From Candidatus Promineifilum breve (GTDB taxonomy: Bacteria > Chloroflexota > Anaerolineae > Promineifilales > Promineifilaceae): a stretch of DNA of 64,000 nt. Below the pieces are notes generated by a model that saw nothing but the letters and a program-made list of their open reading frames with translations, was not told the origin of the DNA and did not search any database. The number at the start of each line of letters is the position of its first letter. Position 1 is the first letter of the stretch. Positions 26,789 through 35,455 of this stretch are shown piece by piece. The stretch lies in contig NZ_LN890655.1 in NCBI RefSeq assembly GCF_900066015.1, forward strand, positions 1 to 64,000, written 5' to 3'. Position numbers and translations under genes: made by a program.

Positions 26789-29611
26789 TTAGCGACTAAG
26801 AAACGGCAAAAACGCTGAATGGGTGGCTCCCGCCGGCGGTGTCGCCGTGGCCGGGGGCGGTGTGGGACTGGGCGGCGGCGTCACGGTGACGCCCGGCCCT
26901 ACGTGGCTGAAGCGGCAGATGATGGCCTCGCCGGCGTCCAGATCGATATTCACCTGACGGGCCGGCAGGCTGATGGCGCTGCCGCCGTCGCTATCCCCTT
27001 CGCAGGTGATGCCCAATAGCGTCCAGCCAGCCTGCGGCCGCGCGCCGACCAGGTAGCTGCCGGGCGTCAGATCGATGAAGGCGCGACTCGGCCGCGACGG
27101 TGCGCGCAGGTTAAAGCCGCCCAACGAGCCGTTGTAGCGGAATTGTGTCTCGTCGGTCGGGGCTGTCTCGTGGATGATGGTGATGGCCCCGGTCTGGGTC
27201 GGGCGGGCGGCGCTGTAGACGCAGCGGATGACCTCATCCTCGTCCAGGTCAATGATGGCCGTGGCCTCGTCCGGCAGCAAGGTCGTGCCATTATCGGCGT
27301 CGCCCTCGCAGGCGATGCCGCTCAACAGCCAACCGGCCGGTGTTAGCTGGCGCACGGTATAGCCGCCCGGCGTCAATTGGGCGAAGGCGCGCGTGGGATT
27401 GGCGGGCGACGAGAGCGTGAAATCGCCCAATGCGCCGTTGAAAGGAAACTCGGTGTCGTCAGCGGGAGTGGGGGCATGTTCGATCAGGATCGTCCCACGG
27501 CCCGAAGTGGCCGGGACGTGGCCGAAAACGCAGGTGATGGCCTCGCCTTCGTCCAGGTCGATCAGCGCCGTAGCCTCTTCGGGCAACAGGACGCTGCCAC
27601 TGTCGAGGTCACCGGCGCAACTCAGTTGGCTGAGTGCCCAGGCGGGATGGATAATTTCGTGTAGTCTTATAAGTTCTGGGGATGGGGCGAAAGTTAGTGC
27701 CGGCTGAAGGCCCGGCCACAGCGCAAACACCCCCAGATCGCCGCTATAGACGAAGGACGCGCCGGCCGCGGCTGCCGCCGGGGTCACTTCGTGGCGAATG
27801 GTCAGAGATGTGGCGGCATTAGGGGCCAGGGTGAAGCTACAACCGATGGCTTCATCGGTATCCAGATCGACTACAGCCAGCCCGGCGGCCAGGTTGGTGG
27901 TCGTGCCCGCGTCGGCGTCGCCGGCACAGGCGATGGCCGCCACGCGCCAACCGGCGGGCGGCGCGGCGTGAACCGCATAGACGCCGGCGGCCAGCCGCCC
28001 ACTGCGCATGTCGGTCTGACCAACCGGGCGCAGCTCGAACGTGCCCAGCCCGCCGTCGAAGGCCACGGTCGGGTCGGCTCCCGCCGGGCCACGCACACTC
28101 ACGCCGATAGTGTCGCGGTTGGCGCGGCTGGTGAAGACGCAACTGATGCTTTCGCCCGCGTCCAGGTCGACCGTCACGCCACGGGCGTCTACGTCAACGA
28201 GACTACCATTGTCGGCATCCCCGCTGCAACTGATCGCGGTCACTTTCCAGCCTGGCTCCTGACTCTGGGATACTCGGATGGGGCCGGGAGTAGCCTCGAA
28301 TACGGCGCGCGGCCGTTCGCCGGCCACCAGGGTAAAATCGCCCAGATCGCCGCTATAGCCAAAGCGTGTGCCGTCGCTCAAATTGGGGACGTGACGAATG
28401 GTGAGGCGCGGCTGGAACTCATACGCGCCGACGTCGCAGTGGGCCGCGCCGCTGCCATCGCCCGCGGGTCGGGGTTCGCCGCGGCGATCAGTGCTGAGCA
28501 ATTCCCCGGCGGCCAGGCATGAACCAAATGGTCCGGCATCAATGGCATTACTGCCGTAGGCCGGGCGGCCGTCGGCGTCGAGACCGGTCGCCGGCTGCGC
28601 CGCCACGCCGCAGCTACTGTCGTCGCTCAGGATTCCCACACCCGTAATTGGTCCCGCGCATAGGCCGGAGCCGCGCAAAATGCTGGTACCGAGATTGGTT
28701 TGACCGCCGGCATGGGTCGCGATCGCCGCGCCGGCCGGGGCGACGTTATCGAGCCACGTGGTATAGTCGCTCCCGACCGAGCCGCCGTCATTGAACAGGC
28801 CGCCGCCATGGGAAGCAGCTCGATTGGCGCTCAGCACGACGTTGGCCATAGTCAACGCGCCGCCCTGGACATAGACGCCGCCGCCCACCGTGGCGGCCTG
28901 ATTGGCGGCGAGGGTGACGGCGCGCACAGTGGCCGTAGCCGCCGGGTCGAGATAGAAGCCGCCACCCGCGCCGGCCTCATTGCTTTCCACGCTGGAGCGG
29001 GCCATCGTCAACGTCCCGCCGCTGACGTAGACCGCTCCACCCACGCCCGCTGAATTGGCCGCCAGACGCGAATCCTCAATGGTCAGGCTGGCCCCATCGG
29101 CGAAGACGGCTCCACCCTGGTCAGCGGTGTTGTTCTGGAGGACAACACCGCGCAATGTCAGCGCGCTGCCGGGCTGCCCTTGCAATGCGCCGCCGCGCCG
29201 CCCGGCTCCACCCTGAAGCGTCAGCCCTTCCACGGTCAGCGCCCCGCCGCCGGTGACGATCAACAGCGTATCGCCGCCGTCGCCGTCGAGGCGGGTTGTC
29301 GTCGCCGCGTCGCCGCGAATGACAATCGCCATATCGATGACCAGCCCGGCTTCGTGGTAGTCGCCGGGGGTTAGCTGGATGGTGTCGCCGGGCTGGGCGG
29401 CCAGCAGCGCGCGGGCCAGCGTGGCGCAGGGCGCGGCCGAATCGAGGCACAGGTTGGCCCCGCCGTCGCTGCCGGTTGGCGATACGTAGCGCGTGGTCGC
29501 CGCCGGTTCGGCCGACAGCCGGGCGGCGAGCAGCGCAACGCCGGCCAGCAGCAGGAAGAAGAGTGCGGGTAGCAGGCGAAGCGGGGAAATACGATGGCGG
29601 CGCGGTGTCAT
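26789..29611 (-). CDS. Large surface protein: parallel beta-helix plus five tandem repeat domains
   Basis: Encodes 940 aa. A signal peptide (LLPALFFLLLAGVALLAARL) is followed by a Pbl/choice-of-anchor-Q type right-handed beta-helix (about 45-400; YVSPTGSDG, CATLARALLAAQPGDTI, many GGA turns). Then come five domains of about 95 residues with the repeating pattern GDLG.F.L, PGW.v..i.C.GDAD.G and DLD.GE.I.C.F. Each repeat keeps two Cys that may form a disulphide. The chain ends in a Pro/Thr linker and the tail AFLPFLSR. ATG 29611 starts the signal peptide; longer upstream frames lack one. Probably secreted or cell-wall displayed; ligand unknown. Confidence 0.82.
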   Translation of the reverse strand: MTPRRHRISPLRLLPALFFLLLAGVALLAARLSAEPAATTRYVSPTGSDGGANLCLDSAAPCATLARALLAAQPGDTIQLTPGDYHEAGLVIDMAIVIRGDAATTTRLDGDGGDTLLIVTGGGALTVEGLTLQGGAGRRGGALQGQPGSALTLRGVVLQNNTADQGGAVFADGASLTIEDSRLAANSAGVGGAVYVSGGTLTMARSSVESNEAGAGGGFYLDPAATATVRAVTLAANQAATVGGGVYVQGGALTMANVVLSANRAASHGGGLFNDGGSVGSDYTTWLDNVAPAGAAIATHAGGQTNLGTSILRGSGLCAGPITGVGILSDDSSCGVAAQPATGLDADGRPAYGSNAIDAGPFGSCLAAGELLSTDRRGEPRPAGDGSGAAHCDVGAYEFQPRLTIRHVPNLSDGTRFGYSGDLGDFTLVAGERPRAVFEATPGPIRVSQSQEPGWKVTAISCSGDADNGSLVDVDARGVTVDLDAGESISCVFTSRANRDTIGVSVRGPAGADPTVAFDGGLGTFELRPVGQTDMRSGRLAAGVYAVHAAPPAGWRVAAIACAGDADAGTTTNLAAGLAVVDLDTDEAIGCSFTLAPNAATSLTIRHEVTPAAAAAGASFVYSGDLGVFALWPGLQPALTFAPSPELIRLHEIIHPAWALSQLSCAGDLDSGSVLLPEEATALIDLDEGEAITCVFGHVPATSGRGTILIEHAPTPADDTEFPFNGALGDFTLSSPANPTRAFAQLTPGGYTVRQLTPAGWLLSGIACEGDADNGTTLLPDEATAIIDLDEDEVIRCVYSAARPTQTGAITIIHETAPTDETQFRYNGSLGGFNLRAPSRPSRAFIDLTPGSYLVGARPQAGWTLLGITCEGDSDGGSAISLPARQVNIDLDAGEAIICRFSHVGPGVTVTPPPSPTPPPATATPPAGATHSAFLPFLSR

Positions 29612-29663
29612 GCGCCTACCAGTGTAGGGGCGGAACCTTACGACGAGAATGAACGGCGGTTGG

Positions 29664-30278
29664 TCATTCCGGCTCGATGCGTAGCCACTCATGGCGCAAC
29701 ACGCGCGTGGCCGCGTCGAAGCAGTAGTAATGCCCGCCGTCGCGACCCGGCTGGAGGTGGTGGAAGGCGATTGGCTCGCCCAGGAGATGCAGTAGGTAGA
29801 GTGTCCCCACCGCTCCGTGGGCGACAATGGCGATGTCGGCTTCGCTTGCAGAAACCGAGCTTTTTCTTGAAAGCTCGGTTTCTACCACAGCCTCAACCGC
29901 CCGCACGATCCGCGCCTGCGCCTGGTGGGCCGTCTCCCAACCGCGCACACTCTCCTCCGGCCGCTCGAACAACAGGCGGGCGGCGACGGCATGTTCCGCC
30001 TCGGGCAAATAGCCGGTTGACGAGCGGTCGATCTCGCCCAACGCCGGCCGCACCTGTGGTTGTAGGCCCAAATGCGCGGCGAGGATTCCCGCGCCATCGA
30101 GCGCCTTTTGCTCATCGCTGCAATAGATTGCGCCGAGGCCATTCACCCAGGGGCGGGCCAGCATGGCTGTCATCCGCTGGCGGCCGCGCGGCGACAGCGG
30201 CCAGCGCGGCACGGGCACGGCTGGGTCTTTTATCACGTCCGGGTGGGAGATATAGTACACGTCGGGCATCTTGGTCAT
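29664..30278 (-). CDS. Divergent histidine-phosphatase-fold (phosphoglycerate mutase-like) protein
   Basis: Encodes 204 aa. The fold is suggested by VYYISHPDV near the N-terminus, a YCSDEQKALDGA segment, a Glu in LGEIDRSSTGYL and IVAHGAVGTLYLLHLL near the C-terminus. The canonical RHG motif is SHP here and the second-site Arg is replaced, so phosphatase activity may be altered or lost. Residues around 136-148 (ETELSRKSSVS) come from a palindromic repeat inserted in frame. It may share a transcript with the two genes upstream on this strand. Confidence 0.7.
   Translation of the reverse strand: MTKMPDVYYISHPDVIKDPAVPVPRWPLSPRGRQRMTAMLARPWVNGLGAIYCSDEQKALDGAGILAAHLGLQPQVRPALGEIDRSSTGYLPEAEHAVAARLLFERPEESVRGWETAHQAQARIVRAVEAVVETELSRKSSVSASEADIAIVAHGAVGTLYLLHLLGEPIAFHHLQPGRDGGHYYCFDAATRVLRHEWLRIEPE
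29850..29883. repeat. AGAAACCGAG palindrome inserted in a coding frame
   Basis: AGAAACCGAGCTTT (29850-29863) and AAAGCTCGGTTTCT (29870-29883) are a perfect 14-bp inverted repeat with a 6-base loop. The same element occurs between genes at 35405-35438 and in an eroded form at 37253-37301. Here it is translated. Confidence 0.88.
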
Positions 30279-30296
30279 CTCCGGGCCACGCGCAGT

Positions 30297-30569
30297 TTAA
30301 TTGAGAAATCCTAATGGCAAAAACGCGCCCAGCAGAATGAGCAGCACGCCAAACCCGCCCATCCCCAGCCAGCGCGGCGCGGCGGCCAGCGTGGCGAACA
30401 ATGCCTTGAGCGCCTCTAGGAGCTTGGTGATGCCGTCGAGGGGATTTGAGCCGACCCCTTCCAGACGCGAGCGCTGCGCCAACTCCAGCAACGCCCCGGC
30501 CGCGGCCAGCAACAGGAACAAGATGCCCAGCGCGATGAGCGTCAGACGGATGAGGAGTTCAACAGTCAT
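30297..30569 (-). CDS. Small two-TM membrane protein, 90 aa
   Basis: Starts MTVELLIRLTLIALGILFLL. Two hydrophobic segments (about 5-30 and 68-88) flank a short polar stretch. ATG 30569 has GGAGG seven bases upstream. It lies between the kinase-fold gene and the phosphatase-fold gene with short gaps, so all may be co-transcribed. Function unknown. Confidence 0.7.
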   Translation of the reverse strand: MTVELLIRLTLIALGILFLLLAAAGALLELAQRSRLEGVGSNPLDGITKLLEALKALFATLAAAPRWLGMGGFGVLLILLGAFLPLGFLN

Positions 30570-30600
30570 GGGAGCCTCCACAATGTGATGACCTGCTGCC

Positions 30601-31602
30601 CTACCACGCCACCTCATAATCCAGAAACGGCACGCCGCCGGCAATGCGGGCGCGGCGGCCGATCATAAAGCGGCGCGGCCAGTCATGGGGGATGGATTCG
30701 GCGCCGTCGGGGCCAATGCCGTAGCTGCGCATGATGACCGCGTACAGGTCGATCTCGCGCATCTTCATAAAGTCGGGAATCGGTGCGGCCCAGGCCGGAT
30801 CGAGCCTGTTTTCGGCGGCATAGCCACGCAGGAAATGGGGCAGGAAATCGGCGGCGACGGCCGCCGGGTCAGCGGTATTGGCGACCTTGTAGAACAGCAC
30901 CATGGCGATGTCGTTGGCAAACCAGTTGTAGGCCCGGTCGTCAAAGTCGAAGAGGGTGATCTGCCCCGCGTCATCGACAAAGAAGTTGGCCTCGTGGGCG
31001 TCGAAATGGATCAGGCCGTAGCTATCACGGTCGCGGGGCAGGCGGCTCACCCGGTCGACCAGGGCCAGGTAGGTTGCCAGCGCCGCCGGGTCACTGTTCG
31101 CCAGGGCGCGCTCAATCTCGGCCGTGCCCTCCTCCGGCCAGGTGCGGTGTCGCCAGTTAGGGTCGCCCGGCTCGTAGCTTTTGGTCAGGGCGTGCATCCG
31201 GCCGATGAGACGGCCGTAGGTCTCCATGAGCGGCGGCGACCAGCCGACTTGCCGGGCCGGCCGGCCGGGAGCGTGGGTGAAGGCCGTCGCCAGGAATTGG
31301 CCGCCCGCGCCGTCGTCGATCGCCTCGATCCACTCGCCCCGCGCCGACGCCACGGCCCGCGCCACACTGACCCCACCGGCGGCCAGATAATTGATCCAAT
31401 CCACCTCGCCGTGGATCAGTTCCGCTGTGCGGCGGTAGGTATGGGTGATGCGCAGGATGAAGCGCTCGCCGCCGCGGGTGAAGTGGTAGATGAAGCTCTC
31501 AAAGCCGCCACCCTCATCAACGTCGCCGGGAGCAATGTCGTAGCGGCGCAGGGCCTCGGCCAGGATGTCGGGCGTGTAGCGGTCGCGGATGAGTTGATCC
31601 AT
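30601..31602 (-). CDS. Phosphotransferase family protein (APH / homoserine kinase-like)
   Basis: Encodes 333 aa. The kinase-like fold is shown by the nucleotide-binding N-lobe (ESFIYHFTRGGERFILRI), catalytic loop YGLIHFDAHEANFF (about residue 200) and metal-binding FDFDDRAYNWFANDIA (about 220). Members phosphorylate amino alcohols, homoserine, sugars or aminoglycosides; the substrate is not evident. ATG 31602 is the first with the family N-terminus (MDQLIRDRYT); longer frames run into a repeat array. Confidence 0.8.
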   Translation of the reverse strand: MDQLIRDRYTPDILAEALRRYDIAPGDVDEGGGFESFIYHFTRGGERFILRITHTYRRTAELIHGEVDWINYLAAGGVSVARAVASARGEWIEAIDDGAGGQFLATAFTHAPGRPARQVGWSPPLMETYGRLIGRMHALTKSYEPGDPNWRHRTWPEEGTAEIERALANSDPAALATYLALVDRVSRLPRDRDSYGLIHFDAHEANFFVDDAGQITLFDFDDRAYNWFANDIAMVLFYKVANTADPAAVAADFLPHFLRGYAAENRLDPAWAAPIPDFMKMREIDLYAVIMRSYGIGPDGAESIPHDWPRRFMIGRRARIAGGVPFLDYEVAW

Positions 31603-31646
31603 AGGTGGAATTATACACGACCGCCGACGGGCGTAAGAGAAAAGGG

Positions 31647-31745
31647 GGTGGCGAGTGGCGGGTGGCAAGTAGCGGGTGGCAAGTAGCGGGTGGCAAGTAG
31701 CAAGTCCCATTAAACCCGCCACCCGCCACCCGCCACTTGCTACAC
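31647..31745. repeat. Opposed-arm GGTGGCA/CCCGCCAC heptamer array
   Basis: GGTGGCG, AGTGGCG, GGTGGCA, AGTAGCG and similar units (left) are followed after CCCATTAAA by CCGCCAC, CCGCCAC, CTTGCTAC (right). It lies between the minus-strand kinase-fold gene start and the terminase-like gene end and would fold into a long hairpin. Confidence 0.85.
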
Positions 31746-31783
31746 TTTGCGCCTTTGCGTCTTTGCGTTAATTCTTGCGGCGG

Positions 31784-33328
31784 TCATTCCAACGGATCGG
31801 CCGCTGCTACGACCCGGCTGAGCGACGTGCCAAGATGCAGCCGGCCGGCGGCGCGGCGGCGTTCGATCTCGGCCACCAGCGCCGCCGACAGCAAGCGGTC
31901 GTCGTGGATGGGGCGCGGGCCGAGGGGCGTGTCGGCGCGGGCGGCGGGCACGCCCCAGCGCAAATCGTGGTCGAAGCGCCCGCCCGGCCCCAGCGAATAG
32001 GCGCACGCCTCGGCCTGGCGGCGGAACCACCAGCCATCGGACAGCGGTTCGTCTTCATCCCCCGTCCAGTAGCGGAAACGGCCGGTGTCGATGAGGGCCA
32101 GGAAGTCGCTGCCCAGGCGAGCTTTGACGCTGGCCCCGCCCCATAGGAAGGGGGTCACGCGCTCGCGCCCCAGGGCGGCGGCCAGCCAATCGGCCAGCCC
32201 CTGCCCCACGCCGGCGGCATCGATCAGGACGTGGGCCGCGTTCCAGCGGCGCAGATAGGCGGCCAGCAGATCGGCCAGGCGCGCCCGGCCCGGCGCGGCC
32301 TGGAAGTGGCGCGAACCCTGATCGACGAAGACGTCAACCGCCTCATAGATCGGGCCGCCGCCGGCTTCGATCGGGGCGGCAACGCGGAAGATGGTCGCCA
32401 CGGTGAAATCACGGTCGGGGTTGTCCAGCGGCGCGCCCGGATCGGCGGCGGCGGCGTCCTGCCCGGCGGGATCGATGGTCGCCACGTACAGTTCACCGGG
32501 GATAGGCGCGGTCACGCGCGGGTGGTCGCCGCGCATGAGCGCCAGCCGCCAGGGCGGAAAGAGGCCGCCCGCGCCGTCGATCGGCTCCAGGAAATACTCC
32601 GCGGCCACGATGGGGTGGCGACGGCCATAGCGGCGCACCTGCTCGGCCAGGAAGGCGGCATAGGCCGGGTTGGCGGCGGCGACAAGCTCCGGCCCGACCA
32701 GGAAGACGCGCCGCGCCCCGTCGGCCGCCTCGGCTGCCTCCAGCTCCCCTTTCTTCGTCCATAGAAAATCGGTCGTGGTGCGGGCTGTGCCCAGATAGAC
32801 GGCCGTGGCGTTGTGGGCGGCGCGCATGGGGGTGAAGACGGCCTCGACGTGGGCCGGGTCGTGATCCTGGGCTTCGTCGAGGATGAGCAGGTGGTCGGCC
32901 GTCTCGCCGCGGCTGGCCGCGCCGGGGTGGCTGCTGATGAATACGACCGACGCCCGGCCGAGGCTGTAACGGCGTGGCCGGCCGCCGCGTCGCCAACGGC
33001 CGCGCGTCCAGGGCGTATCGAGCCGCTGCTCCAGCCGCAACATGCCGCGCCCCAGCCCGTCGCCCACCGCGCCGTAGACGATTTGCCCGCCGCGCCGCTG
33101 GAAGAGCGTCAGCAGGTAGACCAGCAGATGGGCCACGGCCTCGTTCTTGCCCGACTGGCGGGGAAACACCAACAGGTATTCGCGCCCGCGCCGGTGAAGA
33201 ATGGCGTCGATGATGACTCGCAATGGTTCGACCTGGTAGGGGTAGAGCGGCAGGCCGATGACGTGGCGCGAGAAGCGCTCAATATCGGCCAACACGGCCG
33301 CGGCGGCTGGGGTTCGTGGGTCGGACAT
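31784..33328 (-). CDS. Terminase large-subunit-like protein (isolated)
   Basis: Encodes 514 aa. The ATPase half has Walker A FPRQSGKNE (about residue 55) and Walker B LLILDEAQD (about 150). The RNase-H-like nuclease half has acidic positions in VATIDPAGQD (about 275), VLIDAAGVGQG (about 365) and DDRLLSAAL (near the C-terminus). Phage terminases package DNA into capsids, but no portal, capsid, tail or integrase gene is near. Its ATG overlaps the stop of the upstream gene by one base. A domesticated or gene-transfer-agent-type enzyme, or a prophage remnant, are all possible. Confidence 0.8.
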   Translation of the reverse strand: MSDPRTPAAAAVLADIERFSRHVIGLPLYPYQVEPLRVIIDAILHRRGREYLLVFPRQSGKNEAVAHLLVYLLTLFQRRGGQIVYGAVGDGLGRGMLRLEQRLDTPWTRGRWRRGGRPRRYSLGRASVVFISSHPGAASRGETADHLLILDEAQDHDPAHVEAVFTPMRAAHNATAVYLGTARTTTDFLWTKKGELEAAEAADGARRVFLVGPELVAAANPAYAAFLAEQVRRYGRRHPIVAAEYFLEPIDGAGGLFPPWRLALMRGDHPRVTAPIPGELYVATIDPAGQDAAAADPGAPLDNPDRDFTVATIFRVAAPIEAGGGPIYEAVDVFVDQGSRHFQAAPGRARLADLLAAYLRRWNAAHVLIDAAGVGQGLADWLAAALGRERVTPFLWGGASVKARLGSDFLALIDTGRFRYWTGDEDEPLSDGWWFRRQAEACAYSLGPGGRFDHDLRWGVPAARADTPLGPRPIHDDRLLSAALVAEIERRRAAGRLHLGTSLSRVVAAADPLE

Positions 33329-33918
33329 TACAGTTCCACGGGCAGGCCGGACGACATCTCGGCCAGAGCGGCGGCCAGCCACTGCTGGGCCTCGGCCGTG
33401 TTGGTCGTTTGGTGATTGAGCAATTGGGCCACGGTGCGCGCGCCGCTGAAGACCAGCCCGGCCACGCGGCGCAATTCATCGGGCGGCAACTGCCCGGCAT
33501 TCTCATCCAGATAGGCCAGCAGCCGGCGCAGGACCACGCGCACCAACACTACCTCCGGCCGCAGGTTGGCCTCCAGCCCGGCATCGTCCAGCGCGTCTTG
33601 TTCGTCGGCCGTCGGCGCGGGAAAGTAGAAGTTGGGCGATGAAAGGTTGGCGGCTGCACTGCGCGTTTTCTCCGGCGGCAATGCCAACGGTAGCGGCAGT
33701 TGAACGGCTTCGGCTGGGGCAAGCTCAGCCGCGCCGGTCGCCTCTGCCGGCCGTGCCCGCCTTTCGACCGGTGGCAGGTCCAGCGGCAACGGCAATTGCA
33801 CTGGCTGGCCCTGGTTAGGGTCGCGATGGCGCGCGCAAGCGGGCGGGTTCGTGCCCAGGGCGGCCCGGTTGCGGCAGGGACGGCCGCGACGGGTGAGAAA
33901 AGAGCATGGTGTTGACAT
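33328..33918 (-). CDS. Zinc-knuckle-like protein, possible small terminase partner
   Basis: Encodes 196 aa. The N-terminus MSTPCSFLTRRGRPC, then NRAALG, then CARHRD gives a C-x(9)-C-...-C-x2-H pattern like the small zinc-binding motif often found next to terminases. A Pro/Leu-rich repeated linker (QLPLPL appears three times) follows, then a helical C-terminus (LEANLRPEVVLVRVVLRRLLAYL). The stop overlaps the terminase-like start by one base, so the two are co-translated. The role as a small terminase subunit is inferred from context. Confidence 0.65.
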   Translation of the reverse strand: MSTPCSFLTRRGRPCRNRAALGTNPPACARHRDPNQGQPVQLPLPLDLPPVERRARPAEATGAAELAPAEAVQLPLPLALPPEKTRSAAANLSSPNFYFPAPTADEQDALDDAGLEANLRPEVVLVRVVLRRLLAYLDENAGQLPPDELRRVAGLVFSGARTVAQLLNHQTTNTAEAQQWLAAALAEMSSGLPVEL

Positions 33919-34088
33919 AAGATAACGTGCCCCAATTAGGTGACTTCTGCCCGTCGAGCGTATCATCCGGCCGGCGTGTGAGGCTATTCAATTTTTGACA
34001 GGGGGCATCACGATTCGCCAACAACCCGGCCTGCGACTGCTACGTATAGTACAATGAAGGGCGGACACATTCCCTAAGGAGGTTTGTC

Positions 34089-35366
34089 ATGCGCAGAAAT
34101 ATTCTGTTATCCGTTCTGTTGATCGGTTTCCTTCTCCTGGCGGCGCTCTTCTGGCCCAGCCCACGGGCCTCGGCCGCCGACATCCGCACCGGCGACCACG
34201 TCATCGTCGCCGCCGACGAGATCATCGACGACGATCTCGTCATCAGCGCCAATCTCATCGAAATCAACGGCACGATCACCGGCGACCTGATCGCCACCGG
34301 CAGCCAGATCGTGGTGCGTGGCGCGGTTGGCGGCAGCGCCGCCCTGGCCGCCCAGTCCATCGACGTCGCCGGCCAAATTGACGGCAGCCTCTACGCCGCG
34401 GGCTACGCCATGCGCCTGCTCGACGGCGCGGCCGTGGGGCGCAACCTGTTTTTCGGCGGCTTCAGTCTGCTTACTCACCCGCAAAGCACCGTGGAGCGCG
34501 CCGCCCACGTCACCGGGTCACAGATGACCCACAACGGGACGATCGGCGGCGACCTGAACGTCAGCCTGGGTGGGCTGGATGTGAACGGCGTGGTTGGCGG
34601 CAACCTGACTGGCCGGACAGGCCCCTCGGGCACGGCCGCGCCGCAGATGCCCTTCGCCATGCCCGGCTTACCGGCCGTCACCATGCTGGCCCCCGGGCTG
34701 CGCGTCGCGCCGGAGGCCCAGATCGGCGGCGAGATAGTGGCCCGCGAAGTGGTGCCCACACCGGCGCCGACGACGGGCTTCCTGGGGCTGCCCATCTGGC
34801 TGCTCAACCGCATCGGCGAGACCATCGGCCTGCTATTGACGGCGCTGGTCATTATCGCCATGGCCCCGCGCTTCATCCCCGCCGTCAGCGACGCGCTGCG
34901 CCGCCAACCGCTGCCCAGCCTGGGCTGGGGGTTGCTCGTCTATCTGGTGCTCTTCCCCATTGGTCTGATCGGTGGCCTGATCCTGGTCGTCCTGTTGGCA
35001 ATCGCCGTCAACCTGGTCACCTTCGGCCGCTACACGGCGGCCATTCTGGGTTTGTCGGCCAGCTTCTGGGTCTTCGCCTTGTTCCTCTTCTTGTTCTTCG
35101 TCTACATGGTGGCCTGGCTGGTGGTAGGCCATCTGATCGGGCGGGGGCTGTTGTCGCGGCTGGGCGGGTCGACGCCGGGCCGGGGGATGCAATTCCTCTA
35201 CGTATTCGTGGGCGTCATTCTTTTCCAGCTCCTGCGGGCCGTGCCCATTCTAAGCTTTTTCCTGGCCTTTATTGTGGGCACGCTGGCGCTGGGCGCGCTG
35301 TTCGTGGCCTGGCTGGAGCGGCGGCGAGCGATTGCGGCCGGCAAGACGACGCTACCATCAGTATAA
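34089..35366 (+). CDS. Bactofilin-like domain protein with C-terminal membrane segments
   Basis: Encodes 425 aa. A signal peptide (LLIGFLLLAALFWP...ASA) is followed by a beta-solenoid of short repeats (DLVISANLIEINGTITGDL, GAVGGSAALAAQSIDVAGQI, GTIGGDLNVSLGGLDVNGVV) typical of polymer-forming cytoskeletal/bactofilin folds. Four hydrophobic segments follow (about 240-410). Bactofilins are usually cytoplasmic, so an exported solenoid tethered to the membrane is unusual. A strong TAAGGAGG lies 6 bases before ATG, and a TACAAT at 34050-34055 is a possible -10. Confidence 0.75.
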   Translation: MRRNILLSVLLIGFLLLAALFWPSPRASAADIRTGDHVIVAADEIIDDDLVISANLIEINGTITGDLIATGSQIVVRGAVGGSAALAAQSIDVAGQIDGSLYAAGYAMRLLDGAAVGRNLFFGGFSLLTHPQSTVERAAHVTGSQMTHNGTIGGDLNVSLGGLDVNGVVGGNLTGRTGPSGTAAPQMPFAMPGLPAVTMLAPGLRVAPEAQIGGEIVAREVVPTPAPTTGFLGLPIWLLNRIGETIGLLLTALVIIAMAPRFIPAVSDALRRQPLPSLGWGLLVYLVLFPIGLIGGLILVVLLAIAVNLVTFGRYTAAILGLSASFWVFALFLFLFFVYMVAWLVVGHLIGRGLLSRLGGSTPGRGMQFLYVFVGVILFQLLRAVPILSFFLAFIVGTLALGALFVAWLERRRAIAAGKTTLPSV

Positions 35367-35404
35367 AACATGAATTAACTGTTTACACCCGATGATTAAC
35401 AAAT

Positions 35405-35438
35405 AGAAACCGAGTTTCGGCCGAGAAACTCGGTTTCT
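35405..35438. repeat. AGAAACCGAG palindrome, intergenic copy
   Basis: AGAAACCGAGTTTC (35405-35418) and GAAACTCGGTTTCT (35425-35438) form a perfect 14-bp stem with a 6-base loop between the bactofilin-like gene and the next membrane protein gene. It may act as a terminator or attenuator. Confidence 0.85.
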
Positions 35439-35455
35439 ACTGATGAGGAGCGAGC

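Noticed and set aside
31784-33918. Prophage
   Set aside because: Only terminase-like genes are present; neighbours are ordinary chromosomal genes and no integrase or attachment sites are seen.
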